From: Streptomyces canus | GTDB taxonomy: Bacteria; Actinomycetota; Actinomycetes; Streptomycetales; Streptomycetaceae | Length of the DNA: 64,000 nt | Assembly: GCF_030815415.1 (NCBI RefSeq) | Contig: NZ_JAUSWW010000001.1 | Location: 7,502,001-7,566,000, forward strand | Reading direction: 5' to 3' | Shown here: in pieces, positions 51,058 to 60,704 of the stretch | How the letters are laid out: each line of letters begins with the position of its first letter | Numbering within the stretch: the stretch's first letter is position 1 | Translations under genes and position numbers: made by a program | The notes under the pieces: generated by a model | Told to the model about the DNA's origin: nothing | Database searches by the model: none | Seen by the model: the letters and a program-made list of their open reading frames with translations, nothing else

Positions 51058-53539
51058 GCCGCGCGTTCGTATACCGCGTCGGCTCGGCATCTGCCGGATC
51101 CTCGGGCCACGGATGCTTCGGATACCGGCCCCGCAGCTCCGCCCGCACGCCCTTGTAGCCGTCCTTCCAGAACGACGCGAGATCGGCGGTCACGGCGGCC
51201 GGGCGCCCGGCGGGGGAGAGCAGATGGACGAGCAGCGCGACCCCGGCGACCGTTGGCCCCTCGTGCAGCCCGAACATCTCCTGCAACTTCACCGCGAGAA
51301 CGGGCTGCTCGGGGTTCGCGTAGTCGATCCGGATTCTGGACCCACTGGGCACGGTGATCCGCTCGGGAGCGAGTTCGTCGAGCCGCGCGGCATCCCCCGA
51401 GGCCCACGGCAGCAGTCGGCCCAGCGCGTCCCCGGCGTCGATCCGCGCCAGATCGGCCCGCCGCCGGGCACGACCGAGCTCCGGCTCCAGCCACTCGTCC
51501 ACGCGCGCGTGCAGTGCTGCGTCGGAGACGTCCGGCCACGGCTCCCCGAGGTGCAGCCGCAGAAAGGCGAGCCGCTGCCGCAGCACGTCGGCCTCGGGCG
51601 ACCAGCGCAACAGACGCAGCCCGTCCTGCCGCAGCCCTTCAAGAAGAGCGTCGCGTACGAGAACGGGGTCCGGGTTCCGGAGCGTGCGCACCGCCAGCTC
51701 CACGGCTCCCAGCCGCTCCACACGCCGCGCCACGACGTCGCCGTCGGCCCAGTGGACCTCGTCCCGCTCGTCGAGCAGCGCCCCTGCCGCCTGCCGCGCG
51801 GTCTCCTCGTCGACGACCGCACCGAGCTGCACGCGTGCGTGGCCCTTGCCGACGGGGCGGTCCGCCACGGCGACGGCGATCCAGGGCGCCCCGCGCAGAG
51901 CGGTGGCGTCACGGACCTCGGCGCGGGTCCCGGACACCATGAGATAGGAACCGCCGTCGGCCCTGGCGACCCGCTCGGGGAAGGCGAGGGCGGCGACGAG
52001 CCCGACGAGGGCGTCCTCCGTGAGAGAGGACGCGCGGGCCGGCTCGTCGGCGAGGCCCTGCAGGCGTCGCACCTCGGTACGCCAGCGCCCCGCATAGGCA
52101 TCACCCCCACGCCGGGCCGTGCGCACGGCGGCCGCCAGATCGTCGCCGTACTCCCGCGGCGGCTCCTCACCGAGCAGCGCGACCACCTCGGCCACCTCCC
52201 GCGAGGGTCCCGCGTCCAGCAGGGCCCGCCCGAGGCGGGGATGCAGTCCCAGCCGGGCCAGCCGCGCCCCCCGCTCGGTGGCCCGCCCGGCGGAGTCCAC
52301 CGCGCCGATCGCCGACAGGACACTCCGCGCGGCGGCCATCGCCCCGGTCGGCGGCGGATCCAGCAACGCCAGCCCGGAAGCGTCCGGATCGCCCCAGCAG
52401 GCCGCCTGGAGGGCGAACGCCGTCAGGTCGGCCACCTTGATCTCCGGGGCCGGGAAAGCCGGCAGCCGGACGTCCTCCGCCTCCGTCCAGCAGCGGTAGG
52501 CCACACCCGGCGCCTCACGCCCGGCCCGCCCCAGCCGCTGATTGCCCACCGCACGGGAGGCCCTGACCGTCGTCAGCGCGCTCAGCCCGCGCGCGTGGTC
52601 CACCCGCGGCTCCCGCGTCAGCCCCGAGTCGACGACGACCCGCACCCCGGGCACCGTCAGCGACGACTCGGCGACGGAGGTCGCCAGCACCACCCGGCGC
52701 CGCTCGCCGGGCGCCAACACCGCGTCCTGCACGGCGGCCGGCGCCCGCCCGTGCACCTGGAGCACGTCCACGTCGCCCAGCCCGCCCAGCTGCCCGGCCA
52801 CCCGCGCGATCTCGCCCACACCCGGCAGGAAGCACAGCACGTCCCCCTCCCGCTCGGCCAGCGCCCGCCGCACCACCGACGCCACATGCGTCAGCAGCGC
52901 GGGATCCACCCACATGCCGTGCGAGGGCCGCACCGGACGGGCCGGGGGAGCCCAGACCACCCCGACCCCGTACGCCCTCCCGTGCGCCTCGACCACCGGC
53001 GCCGCGCCCAGCAGCCCCGACCAGCCCTGCGCATCGGTCGTCGCCGACGCGGCCACCAGCCGCAGCTCCGGCCGCAGCGCCTGCCGCACGTCCCACAGGA
53101 ACGCCGCCGCCGTGTCCGCGTCCAGATGCCGCTCATGACACTCGTCCAGGACCACCACGTCGACGCCCGCGAGCTCTTGGTCCCGCTGAAGCCGCTGCAG
53201 CAGGACACCCGTCGTCACGACCTCCACGCGCGCGCGGCGCCCGACGACCCGCTCCCCGCGCACGGTGTAGCCGACGCTCCCACCGACCTTCTCGCCCAGC
53301 AGCCACGCCATCCGCCGGGCCGCCGCACGGGCCGCGATCCGCCGCGGCTCGGCCACCACCACCCGCCGCGCGGGAGCGTCACCGCCCAGCAGCCCGGCCA
53401 GCGCCAGCGGTACGAGGGTGGTCTTGCCGCTGCCGGTCGGCGCGACCAGAACGGCGGTGCCGTGCGCGTCCAGGGCGTCGGACAGGGCGGGCAGGGCACC
53501 GCGTACGGGAAGGGCGTCCAGAGCGTCGTAACGGATCAC
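51047..53539 (-). CDS. hrpB: ATP-dependent helicase HrpB
   Basis: 830-aa DEAH-box helicase. Walker A is APTGSGKTTLVPLAL, motif II DECHERHLD, motif III SATTDAQ and motif VI QRLGRAGREAPG. The C-terminal HrpB-specific domain (about 480-830) is intact, ending PAAVTADLASFWKDGYKGV. A nucleic-acid unwinding role is established for the family, but its biological task in Streptomyces is unclear. It starts with GTG at 53539 (MIRYDALDALPV). Confidence 0.95.
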   Translation of the reverse strand: MIRYDALDALPVRGALPALSDALDAHGTAVLVAPTGSGKTTLVPLALAGLLGGDAPARRVVVAEPRRIAARAAARRMAWLLGEKVGGSVGYTVRGERVVGRRARVEVVTTGVLLQRLQRDQELAGVDVVVLDECHERHLDADTAAAFLWDVRQALRPELRLVAASATTDAQGWSGLLGAAPVVEAHGRAYGVGVVWAPPARPVRPSHGMWVDPALLTHVASVVRRALAEREGDVLCFLPGVGEIARVAGQLGGLGDVDVLQVHGRAPAAVQDAVLAPGERRRVVLATSVAESSLTVPGVRVVVDSGLTREPRVDHARGLSALTTVRASRAVGNQRLGRAGREAPGVAYRCWTEAEDVRLPAFPAPEIKVADLTAFALQAACWGDPDASGLALLDPPPTGAMAAARSVLSAIGAVDSAGRATERGARLARLGLHPRLGRALLDAGPSREVAEVVALLGEEPPREYGDDLAAAVRTARRGGDAYAGRWRTEVRRLQGLADEPARASSLTEDALVGLVAALAFPERVARADGGSYLMVSGTRAEVRDATALRGAPWIAVAVADRPVGKGHARVQLGAVVDEETARQAAGALLDERDEVHWADGDVVARRVERLGAVELAVRTLRNPDPVLVRDALLEGLRQDGLRLLRWSPEADVLRQRLAFLRLHLGEPWPDVSDAALHARVDEWLEPELGRARRRADLARIDAGDALGRLLPWASGDAARLDELAPERITVPSGSRIRIDYANPEQPVLAVKLQEMFGLHEGPTVAGVALLVHLLSPAGRPAAVTADLASFWKDGYKGVRAELRGRYPKHPWPEDPADAEPTRYTNARLRR

Positions 53540-53596
53540 GCCCCCAGTGTCGTACGGCCGCGCGCACGCCCCGCCACGCGCGCGTGCTCTTCTTTT

Positions 53597-53624
53597 CAGC
53601 CACGCACGCGCGTGTGCGTGGCTG
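53597..53624. terminator. hairpin between the methyltransferase and hrpB genes
   Basis: Perfect 11-bp stem CAGCCACGCAC/GTGCGTGGCTG with a 6-nt GCGCGT loop, directly after the methyltransferase stop. It precedes hrpB on the same strand, so it could end the upstream transcript. No U-tract follows on the minus strand. Confidence 0.65.
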
Positions 53625-54512
53625 TCAGTCCCGCTCGCACACGAAGATCGCCGACCCCGGGATCAGATTCCCGCGCAGCGGCGACCAGCCGCCCCACTCC
53701 GAGGTGTTCCAGGACGGCCACTCCGGCTCGACGAGGTCCACCAGGCGGAAACCCGCGGCGACGATGTCCCGGACGCGGTCCCCGATGGTCCTGTGGTGCT
53801 CGACGTACACCGCGCTGCCGTCCTCGGCCTGCTCGACGTACGGCGTGCGGTCGAAGTACGAGGCGGAGACGGTCAGCCCCTCCGGGCCGGGCTCGTCCGG
53901 GAACGCCCAGCGGATCGGGTGGGTGACCGAGAAGACGAAACGTCCGCCCGGCCGCAGCACCCGGCGCACCTCCGAAAGGACCAGCACCGGGTCCGCCACG
54001 AACGGCATCGCCCCGTAGGCCGAGCACGCCAGGTCGAAGGAGGCGTCCGCGAAGGGCAGCGCACCGGCGTCCGCGCAGATGAGGGGAAACGATCCGCCGA
54101 TGCGCAGCGCGTGCTGGAGCTGGCGGTGGGAGAGGTCCAGGGCGACCGGGCGGGCCCCCTGCTCGGCCAGCCAGCGCGAGCACTGGGCCGCGCCGGCGCC
54201 GATCTCCAGGACGTCCTTGCCCTTCAGCTCCTCCGGCGGGCCGAGCAGCTCGGCCTCCACCTCGTCCAGGCCTTCGGGGCCCCATACGAAGCGGTCGTCG
54301 CCGAGGAACGTGCCGTGCTCGACCTGGTACTCGTCCGCGTTGCGGTCCCACCAGCCCCGGTTGGCCCGGGAGCTCTCCGCGACATCGGCGTCACGCCGGG
54401 TGGCCTCGGACTCGGAGTCCGATGTGACGTTGGGCTCGGACGCTACGGGCTCTTGGATGATCGGCTCCCTCGTCGTACTCTTCCCTCCAATCCGTCCCCT
54501 CGGGGGTGTCAC
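53625..54512 (-). CDS. class I SAM-dependent methyltransferase
   Basis: 295-aa methyltransferase. An acidic, probably disordered N-terminus of about 50 residues is followed by WWDRNADEYQ and the SAM fold: motif I VLEIGAGAAQCSRWL, acidic VALDLSHRQL, motif II ADAGALPFADASFDLACS and LRPGGRFVFSVTHP. The substrate is unknown; a small molecule is likely. It starts with GTG at 54512 without a convincing ribosome-binding site. It is divergent from rpsA, a neighbour relation I recall from other Streptomyces. Confidence 0.88.
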   Translation of the reverse strand: MTPPRGRIGGKSTTREPIIQEPVASEPNVTSDSESEATRRDADVAESSRANRGWWDRNADEYQVEHGTFLGDDRFVWGPEGLDEVEAELLGPPEELKGKDVLEIGAGAAQCSRWLAEQGARPVALDLSHRQLQHALRIGGSFPLICADAGALPFADASFDLACSAYGAMPFVADPVLVLSEVRRVLRPGGRFVFSVTHPIRWAFPDEPGPEGLTVSASYFDRTPYVEQAEDGSAVYVEHHRTIGDRVRDIVAAGFRLVDLVEPEWPSWNTSEWGGWSPLRGNLIPGSAIFVCERD

Positions 54513-54832
54513 GGAGGAGGTGTCTCGGGGCCCGGATGGCCTCCAGAGACAGTTCTTGTGCCGGGTATGCGGCGATCCGCCCCGGGTGTGCGCCTTCGCG
54601 CATTGACCCTGTCCGGCTGCCCCCGTATGCTACAAGTTGCGCTGTGGGCCTGCGCACCTCAGACGTAGCAGGCTGCGCTCGCATCTGTTGTATGTCCCCT
54701 CGGTTTCCGAGGCGCCACCGGCATTTTGCCTGGTGTGGTGCTTCCTTGGCTGTCCGGCTTCTTCAGAGCGATACGGGCTCCCGGCGTAGCAGTACCTACG
54801 ACTTTCTGTCCGTAACCGGAGCCCTTTCCCAC
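54513..54832. other. divergent intergenic region with rpsA leader
   Basis: A 320-bp gap between the methyltransferase gene and rpsA. It holds the promoter below and leaves an rpsA 5' leader of about 195 nt, long enough for autoregulation by S1. I saw no hairpin strong enough to name there. Confidence 0.7.
54603..54631 (+). promoter_or_regulatory. predicted HrdB-type promoter of rpsA
   Basis: TTGACC, a 17-bp spacer and TATGCT match the vegetative sigma-factor consensus. The predicted start is near 54638, giving an untranslated leader of about 195 nt before the rpsA ATG. Confidence 0.72.
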
Positions 54833-56343
54833 ATGACGAGCAGCACCGAGACCACCGCCACCACCCCGCAGGTTGCGGTCAACGACATCGGTGACGAGGA
54901 AGCATTCCTCGCCGCTATCGACGAGACGATCAAGTACTTCAACGATGGTGACATCGTCGACGGCGTCATCGTCAAGGTTGACCGGGACGAGGTTCTCCTC
55001 GACATCGGTTACAAGACCGAAGGTGTCATCCCGAGCCGCGAGCTCTCGATCAAGCACGACGTCGACCCCAATGAGGTCGTCGCCGTCGGTGACGAGATCG
55101 AAGCCCTTGTTCTCCAGAAGGAGGACAAGGAAGGCCGCCTGATCCTCTCGAAGAAGCGCGCCCAGTACGAGCGCGCCTGGGGCACCATCGAGAAGATCAA
55201 GGAAGAGGACGGCATCGTCACCGGTACCGTCATCGAGGTCGTCAAGGGTGGTCTCATCCTCGACATCGGCCTCCGTGGCTTCCTGCCGGCTTCCCTTGTC
55301 GAGATGCGCCGCGTCCGCGACCTTCAGCCCTACGTGGGCAAGGAGCTCGAGGCGAAGATCATCGAGCTGGACAAGAACCGCAACAACGTGGTCCTGTCCC
55401 GCCGTGCCTGGCTGGAGCAGACCCAGTCCGAGGTGCGTCAGACGTTCCTCACGACCCTCCAGAAGGGTCAGGTCCGCTCCGGCGTGGTCTCCTCGATCGT
55501 CAACTTCGGTGCCTTCGTGGACCTGGGTGGCGTCGACGGTCTGGTCCACGTCTCCGAGCTGTCCTGGAAGCACATCGACCACCCCTCCGAGGTTGTCGAG
55601 GTCGGCCAGGAAGTCACCGTCGAGGTCCTCGATGTCGACATGGACCGCGAGCGTGTCTCCCTGTCGCTGAAGGCGACCCAGGAAGACCCGTGGCAGCAGT
55701 TCGCCCGGACCCACCAGATCGGCCAGGTCGTGCCCGGCAAGGTCACGAAGCTGGTTCCGTTCGGTGCGTTCGTCCGCGTGGACGAGGGCATCGAGGGTCT
55801 GGTCCACATCTCCGAGCTGGCCGAGCGCCACGTGGAGATCCCGGAGCAGGTCGTCCAGGTCAACGACGAGATCTTCGTCAAGGTCATCGACATCGACCTC
55901 GAGCGCCGTCGCATCAGCCTCTCGCTGAAGCAGGCCAACGAGGCCTTCGGTGGTGACCCGGCCTCGGTCGAGTTCGACCCGACGCTGTACGGCATGGCCG
56001 CGCGTCGTACGACGACCAGGGCAACTACATCTACCCCGAGGGCTTCGACCCCGAGACCAACGACTGGCTCGAGGGCTTCGAATCCCAGCGTGAGGTGTGG
56101 GAGACCCAGTACGCCGAGGCGCAGACCCGCTTCGAGCAGCACCAGCAGCAGGTCATCAAGTCCCGCGAGGCCGACGCCGCTGCTGCGGCCGAGGGCGGCG
56201 ACGCCGCGGGCGCGGCTCCGGCCGCGGGTGGCGGCGGCGGTGGCGGTTCGTACTCCTCCGAGGGTGCGGACACCTCCGGTGCCCTCGCTTCGGACGAGGC
56301 GCTTGCCGCGCTGCGCGAGAAGCTGGCCGGCGGCCAGAGCTGA
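54833..56343 (+). CDS. rpsA: 30S ribosomal protein S1, C-terminus frameshifted
   Basis: Essential S1 protein that binds mRNA on the 30S subunit. Four S1 domains are intact: DGDIVDGVIVKVDRDEVLLD, DGIVTGTVIEVVKGG, VRSGVVSSIVNFGAFVDLGG and VVPGKVTKLVPFGAFVRVDE. After FDPTLYGMAA the frame breaks. Two extra bases in a CG run (near 56002, GCCGCGCGTC instead of GCCGCGTC) shift reading into an Arg/Thr-rich tail that runs to 56371. Removing them restores the usual ending SYDDQGNYIYPEGFDPETND through AALREKLAGGQS and a 502-aa protein. Sequencing or assembly error is the likeliest cause. The coordinates give the restored gene. Confidence 0.88.
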
Positions 56344-56372
56344 ACGGCTGCCGCTGAGGCTTAGCGACTGAC

Positions 56373-56413
56373 TGAGGGGCCGTACCTTTCGAGGTACGGC
56401 CCCTCAGCCTTTT
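56373..56413 (+). terminator. Rho-independent terminator of rpsA
   Basis: Perfect 15-bp stem TGAGGGGCCGTACCT/AGGTACGGCCCCTCA with a TTCG tetraloop, then TTTT. It is 29 bp after the restored rpsA stop codon, and also just beyond the stop of the frameshifted reading (56371). Confidence 0.95.
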
Positions 56414-56563
56414 GCGCCGGGTGCCCGCCGGGTATGCACAGGGGGACGTCGACCACTCCACCACTCCATCGTCGTGTAAGAGGTGCCTGATCAGAGGCGT
56501 GGGCGGGAATGCCCACGTGGCAAAGGGCGTTGTGCAGTACGAACACGAGGAGGAGCGGTCACT

Positions 56564-57502
56564 GTGCTTGATCCGCAAGGTTTGTACGCATGGGAGCCGA
56601 AGGGCCTGGCTGTCGTCGACATGGCGCTCGCCCAGGAGTCGGCCGGCCTGGTCATGCTCTACCACTTCGACGGATACATCGACGCGGGCGAGACCGGCGA
56701 CCAGATCGTCGACCGGCTGCTGGACACGCTGCCCCACCAGGTCGTCGCCCGGTTCGACCACGACCGGCTCGTGGACTACCGCGCCCGCCGTCCGCTGCTG
56801 ACGTTCAAGCGCGACCGGTGGACGGAGTACGAGGAGCCCACCATCGACGTGCGGCTCGTCCAGGACGCCACCGGGGCGCCCTTCCTGCTGCTGTCCGGAC
56901 CCGAGCCGGACGTGGAGTGGGAACGCTTCGCCGCGGCCGTCCAGCAGATCGTGGAGCGGCTCGGCGTACGCCTGTCCGTGAACTTCCACGGCATCCCGAT
57001 GGGCGTCCCGCACACCCGTCCCGTCGGCCTCACCCCGCACGGCAACCGCAACGACCTCGTGCCGGGCCACCGCAGCCCCTTCGACGAGGCGCAGGTCCCC
57101 GGCAGTGCCGAGGCGCTCGTCGAATACCGCCTCATGGAGGCGGGCCACGACGTCCTGGGCGTCGCCGCGCACGTGCCGCACTACATCGCCCGCTCCCCCT
57201 ACCCGGATGCGGCGCTGACCGTCCTGGAAGCCATCACGGCGGGGACCGGCCTCGTCCTGCCGGGCATCGCACACGCCCTGCGCACCGACGCCCACCGCAC
57301 CCAGACCGAGATCGACCGCCAGATCCAGGAGGGCGACGAGGACCTGGTCGCGCTCGTCCAGGGCCTCGAGCACCAGTACGACGCGGCGGCGGGCTCCGAG
57401 ACACGGGGCAACATGCTCGCCGAGCCGGTCGACATTCCCTCGGCGGACGAGATCGGGCTGGAGTTCGAGAAGTTCCTGGCGGAGCGGGAAGGCGACAACT
57501 GA
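56564..57502 (+). CDS. PAC2 family protein
   Basis: 312-aa PAC2-family protein. LVMLYHFDGYIDAGETGDQI at the N-terminus and HGIPMGVPHTRPVGLTPHGN and HVPHYIARSPYPDAALTVLE in the middle are characteristic. The family is related to proteasome assembly chaperones; in actinobacteria the role is undefined, and a link to the Pup-proteasome is only suggested. The GTG at 56564, after GAGGAG, is preferred over longer in-frame starts. It lies 45 bp before coaE. Confidence 0.85.
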   Translation: MLDPQGLYAWEPKGLAVVDMALAQESAGLVMLYHFDGYIDAGETGDQIVDRLLDTLPHQVVARFDHDRLVDYRARRPLLTFKRDRWTEYEEPTIDVRLVQDATGAPFLLLSGPEPDVEWERFAAAVQQIVERLGVRLSVNFHGIPMGVPHTRPVGLTPHGNRNDLVPGHRSPFDEAQVPGSAEALVEYRLMEAGHDVLGVAAHVPHYIARSPYPDAALTVLEAITAGTGLVLPGIAHALRTDAHRTQTEIDRQIQEGDEDLVALVQGLEHQYDAAAGSETRGNMLAEPVDIPSADEIGLEFEKFLAEREGDN

Positions 57503-57547
57503 CCTCCGCCGGGTGCGCTGTCCGTGGCAGGCCCTAAGCTTCCGGTC

Positions 57548-58177
57548 ATGCTGAAGGTTGGCCTGACCGGCGGGATCGGCGTCGGCAAGAGCGAGGTGTC
57601 GCGGCTGCTCGTCGAGCACGGGGGCGTGCTGATCGACGCGGACCGTATCGCACGCGAGGTCGTCGCGCCGGGCACGCCGGGGCTGGCGGCCGTCGTCGAA
57701 GCCTTCGGCCGGGACGTGCTCGCCGAGGACGGCGGTCTGGACCGGCCGAAGCTGGGCTCGATCGTGTTCGCCGACCCCGACAAGCTCGCCGTACTGAACG
57801 CGATCGTGCACCCGCTGGTCGGCGCCCGCTCCCGCGAGCTGGAGGCGGCAGCCGCCGCGGACGCGGTCGTGATCCACGACGTCCCGCTCCTCGCCGAGAA
57901 CGCCCTCGCCCCGCTGTACGACCTCGTGATCGTCGTCGACGCGAGCCCCGAGACCCAGCTCGACCGGCTGGTGCGGCTGCGCGGCATGACCGAGGAGGAC
58001 GCACGCGCGCGTATGGCCGCCCAGGCCACGCGCGAGAAGCGCCTGGAGATCGCGGACATCGTCATCGACAACGACGTACCCCTCGACGACCTGCGGCGAC
58101 GCGTGACGGACGTATGGGCCGATCTCGCACGAAGAGCCCGCGCCCCGCACGGCTCGTCCCGGCCGCCGCAGGAATAG
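57548..58177 (+). CDS. coaE: dephospho-CoA kinase
   Basis: 209-aa P-loop kinase that phosphorylates the 3' hydroxyl of dephospho-CoA, the last step of CoA synthesis. The P-loop is GLTGGIGVGKSEVS, the substrate Asp sits in LIDADRIAREVV, and the lid contains VHDVPLLAE-type IHDVPLLAENAL. Length is normal. The ATG at 57548 starts the conserved MLKVGLTGG. It is followed 50 bp later by a TPR gene. Confidence 0.95.
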   Translation: MLKVGLTGGIGVGKSEVSRLLVEHGGVLIDADRIAREVVAPGTPGLAAVVEAFGRDVLAEDGGLDRPKLGSIVFADPDKLAVLNAIVHPLVGARSRELEAAAAADAVVIHDVPLLAENALAPLYDLVIVVDASPETQLDRLVRLRGMTEEDARARMAAQATREKRLEIADIVIDNDVPLDDLRRRVTDVWADLARRARAPHGSSRPPQE

Positions 58178-58227
58178 CAGGCCCCGGTCCGGGCGTTGAA
58201 CCCTTCCAGTGAGGGAAGGACTCTGCC

Positions 58228-58608
58228 GTGCCCCAGACCAGCGGTTCGACCGGACGTACCCCGGAGACGCATGTCATCGACTTCCGTGCCGCCGAGCAAC
58301 TGCTCGCCGCACGGGACCCGCAGGGCGCGGTGAAGCTGCTCGACCAGGTCATCGCCGCGCACCCCGAGAACACCGCCGCCCGCCTGCTGCGCGCGCGTGC
58401 CTTCTTCGCGGCCGCGCAGCTGCGTCCCGCGGAGCTGGAGTTCACGATCGTGCTGGAGCGCGAGCCGGACAACGCGTTCGCGCACTTCGCGCTCGCCCGC
58501 ACCTACGAGCGACAGGCGCGCCCCGACCAGGCCAAGCGCCACTTCCGGCTGGCCGCCGCACTCGACCCGAATCCGCAGTACCTGAAGGCGGCGCGGTTCG
58601 AGTCGTGA
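58228..58608 (+). CDS. small tetratricopeptide repeat protein
   Basis: 126 aa, mostly TPR helices: QGAVKLLDQVIAAHPENTAA, RPAELEFTIVLEREPDNAFA and RPDQAKRHFRLAAALDPNPQ give three repeats of about 34 residues. A protein-protein adaptor is likely; the partner is unknown. The GTG at 58228 is the start after GAAGGA. It lies downstream of coaE on the same strand. Confidence 0.86.
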   Translation: MPQTSGSTGRTPETHVIDFRAAEQLLAARDPQGAVKLLDQVIAAHPENTAARLLRARAFFAAAQLRPAELEFTIVLEREPDNAFAHFALARTYERQARPDQAKRHFRLAAALDPNPQYLKAARFES

Positions 58609-58615
58609 GCCGGCA

Positions 58616-58888
58616 CTAGGGGCGCCGGCGCCGGTTCTCCGGCGGCCGGTACGGCGGGATGTCCGGGCCCGGCTGGTAGTGCGGGCCCTGGCGGATGTGC
58701 CGGACGATCAGCGTCAGATCCACGGTGATCACCAGCCACAGCACTCCACAGGCGATGGCCCAGCCGGGACGTCCCGCGAGGGCGAACGCCGCTGTGCCGA
58801 AGACCGCCCAGACCAGCCCCCACACGCTCAGCCAGAAGCGCGTGCGCAGCGCACTGCGCGCGGTCGTCGGCTCACTGCCCGTACGCAT
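58616..58888 (-). CDS. small two-helix membrane protein (DUF6343-like)
   Basis: 90 aa. Two membrane helices (FWLSVWGLVWAVFGTAAFAL and IACGVLWLVITVDLTLIV) are followed by a polar tail RHIRQGPHYQPGPDIPPYRP. It resembles the DUF6343 family I recall from Streptomyces; function unknown. The ATG at 58888 follows AAGGAG. It is convergent with the TPR gene. Confidence 0.75.
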   Translation of the reverse strand: MRTGSEPTTARSALRTRFWLSVWGLVWAVFGTAAFALAGRPGWAIACGVLWLVITVDLTLIVRHIRQGPHYQPGPDIPPYRPPENRRRRP

Positions 58889-58964
58889 CGGGATCACCAC
58901 TCCTTCTTGAAACGTACTCTTCGGTGCGACGTTCACCAAAGGCTCCGAGCAGGGGGAGGACCAC

Positions 58965-59876
58965 GTGCTTCCGGATACCGACGAGCTGGCCGAGGTGCTT
59001 CTGGACCTCGCTGTACCCCACCAGGACATCAATGAACTGATCGCGTCGCGCCGGACGCTGACGGCGGACTCCGGGGCGATGCGGCTCCTGGCGGAGTGCA
59101 CCGAGGAACTGGTCCGCGACATCGGGAAGATCGTCGACTACGGCGACGGACTCCAGCTGGGCGAAAGGGTCGCCGAGGCGCCGGCGGCGCTGCGCCGCTT
59201 CTTCGCCGCGTACGTGTGCGTCGCGGCGCTTCCGCACACGCGCGCGTACCACCGCGCACTCGGCATCCCCGCGGACGTCTCCCGGCGCACCCTCGCCGAC
59301 CTCGGGCGGAACATGGTCGTCCACCGCCGACGGCACGGCAGGGCAGGCGTGCAGTCCCCGCAGTGGCTCACGCTCCATTTCCGCGGCGAGCTGTACCAGT
59401 TGGGGCGGTTGCAGTTCCAGCGGGCGAACCTCTGGACGGGCGCGCAGTCGGTGCTCGCGCGGGCCGGGTTCGACGGGGCTCCGGGCACGCCCTGTCTGGA
59501 CATCCACATCCCCGAGTTCCTCGGTGGGCTGACCCCGGCGGCCTGCGACCGGTCCGTGGCGCTGGCCCGGGAGTTCTTCGCCCTGCACCATCCCGAGGAG
59601 CCGTATCGGGCGGCGATGTGCCATTCCTGGCTGCTCGACCCGCAGTTGAAGCGCTATCTGAGCGCCGACTCCAACATCGTCCGGTTCCAGGAACGGTTCC
59701 GGATCGCCCGCCGGGGCGGCGAGCCCGCCGACACGGAACCGGTCCAGTTCGTGTTCGGGGACCCGGAGCTGGCGGTGGCGGGGCTGCCGCGGCGGACGTC
59801 GCTGGAGCGGGCCGTGGGGGACCACCTGCGGGCGGGTGGGCACTGGTACATGGGGCACGGCTGGTTTCCGTTGTGA
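58965..59876 (+). CDS. GNAT-like acyltransferase domain protein
   Basis: 303 aa, matching the Streptomyces 'acyltransferase domain' proteins that pair an N-terminal helical domain with a GNAT-like C-terminal domain. The latter (about 130-300) includes WLTLHFRGELYQLGRLQFQR, LDIHIPEFLGGLTP, CHSWLLDPQLKRYL and SNIVRFQERF. No classical GNAT P-loop is obvious, so activity is uncertain. The GTG follows GGGGGAGGA at 58965. It is monocistronic. Confidence 0.68.
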   Translation: MLPDTDELAEVLLDLAVPHQDINELIASRRTLTADSGAMRLLAECTEELVRDIGKIVDYGDGLQLGERVAEAPAALRRFFAAYVCVAALPHTRAYHRALGIPADVSRRTLADLGRNMVVHRRRHGRAGVQSPQWLTLHFRGELYQLGRLQFQRANLWTGAQSVLARAGFDGAPGTPCLDIHIPEFLGGLTPAACDRSVALAREFFALHHPEEPYRAAMCHSWLLDPQLKRYLSADSNIVRFQERFRIARRGGEPADTEPVQFVFGDPELAVAGLPRRTSLERAVGDHLRAGGHWYMGHGWFPL

Positions 59877-59903
59877 CGCAGGGCCGGGCGGCCGGTAGCC
59901 ATG

Positions 59904-59949
59904 GGTCTGCTGTCGATGGAGGTCTGCTGTCGATGGAGGTCTGCTGTCG
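59904..59949. repeat. 17-bp tandem repeat, 2.7 copies
   Basis: GGTCTGCTGTCGATGGA occurs at 59904 and 59921 and in part at 59938. It lies in the gap before the methyltransferase gene. The period equals that of the 18780 array but the sequence is unrelated. Confidence 0.92.
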
Positions 59950-60023
59950 CTCGGACGGGTGAATCTGTGCGAGGGGGGAACGGGCGTGCGGAGGTGGGCC
60001 GTTGGACGGGCATGGAGCTGAGA

Positions 60024-60704
60024 ATGCGTGAGGGGTACGAGGGGACCGGGCCCGGTGCGATCACTCCCGACGGCTGTGCGGTGGAGCTGTACGCACGGCT
60101 GCCGGTGAGGGACGAGCCGGACATCATCGCCGCGGCCGTGCCGGCGGGGGCGCAGATCCTGGAGCTGGGCTGCGGTGTGGGGCGGATGACCCATCCGCTC
60201 CTGGAGCGGGGCTTCACGATGACCGCGGTGGACGAGTCGCCGCAGATGCTGGAGCGCGTCCGCGGGGCCCGCACGATATGCGGCCCGGTCGAAGACCTCG
60301 ACCTGGGCGAGACGTTCGACGTGGTCATGCTCGCGTCGTTCCTGGTGCACGCCGGGGACGTCGAGGTGCGGCGGGGGCTGCTGCGCGCCTGTGCGCGGCA
60401 TGTCGGGGAGGGCGGGTGCGTGCTGATCCAGCGGGAGGGCGCGGACTACCACACCGACCTGCCGCGCGAACGGGTCGATCCCAGCGGCTTCACCGTCCGG
60501 ATGGTGTCGGCGGAACCGGTCGGGGACGGGGTGAACTCGGTGCGCGCGGAGTACGAGTTCCCGGACGCGGTGTGGACCCAGACGTTCCTGGCACGTCCGC
60601 TGACGAAGAAGCAGTTCGAGGAGGCGCTGGGGGAGGCGGGTCTCGCGGTGGACAAGTACCTGACGGAGGACGGGACATGGGTGAGGGCGGTGCGAGTGGA
60701 CTAG
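60024..60704 (+). CDS. class I SAM-dependent methyltransferase
   Basis: 226-aa methyltransferase. Motif I is ILELGCGVGRMTHPLLERG, the acidic motif TAVDESPQMLERV, and a later FDVVMLASFLVHA matches motif II/III. The substrate is unknown; the short chain and lack of RNA-binding extensions favour a small molecule. The ATG at 60024 has GGAG 7 nt upstream; the ATG at 60012 is an alternative. Its stop is 96 bp before the DoxX gene. Confidence 0.85.
   Translation: MREGYEGTGPGAITPDGCAVELYARLPVRDEPDIIAAAVPAGAQILELGCGVGRMTHPLLERGFTMTAVDESPQMLERVRGARTICGPVEDLDLGETFDVVMLASFLVHAGDVEVRRGLLRACARHVGEGGCVLIQREGADYHTDLPRERVDPSGFTVRMVSAEPVGDGVNSVRAEYEFPDAVWTQTFLARPLTKKQFEEALGEAGLAVDKYLTEDGTWVRAVRVD

Noticed and set aside
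54506..56371. Full 621-aa reading of rpsA from 54506 to 56371
   Set aside because: The upstream 109 residues are leader sequence lacking conservation, and the last ~120 are the product of the frameshift.
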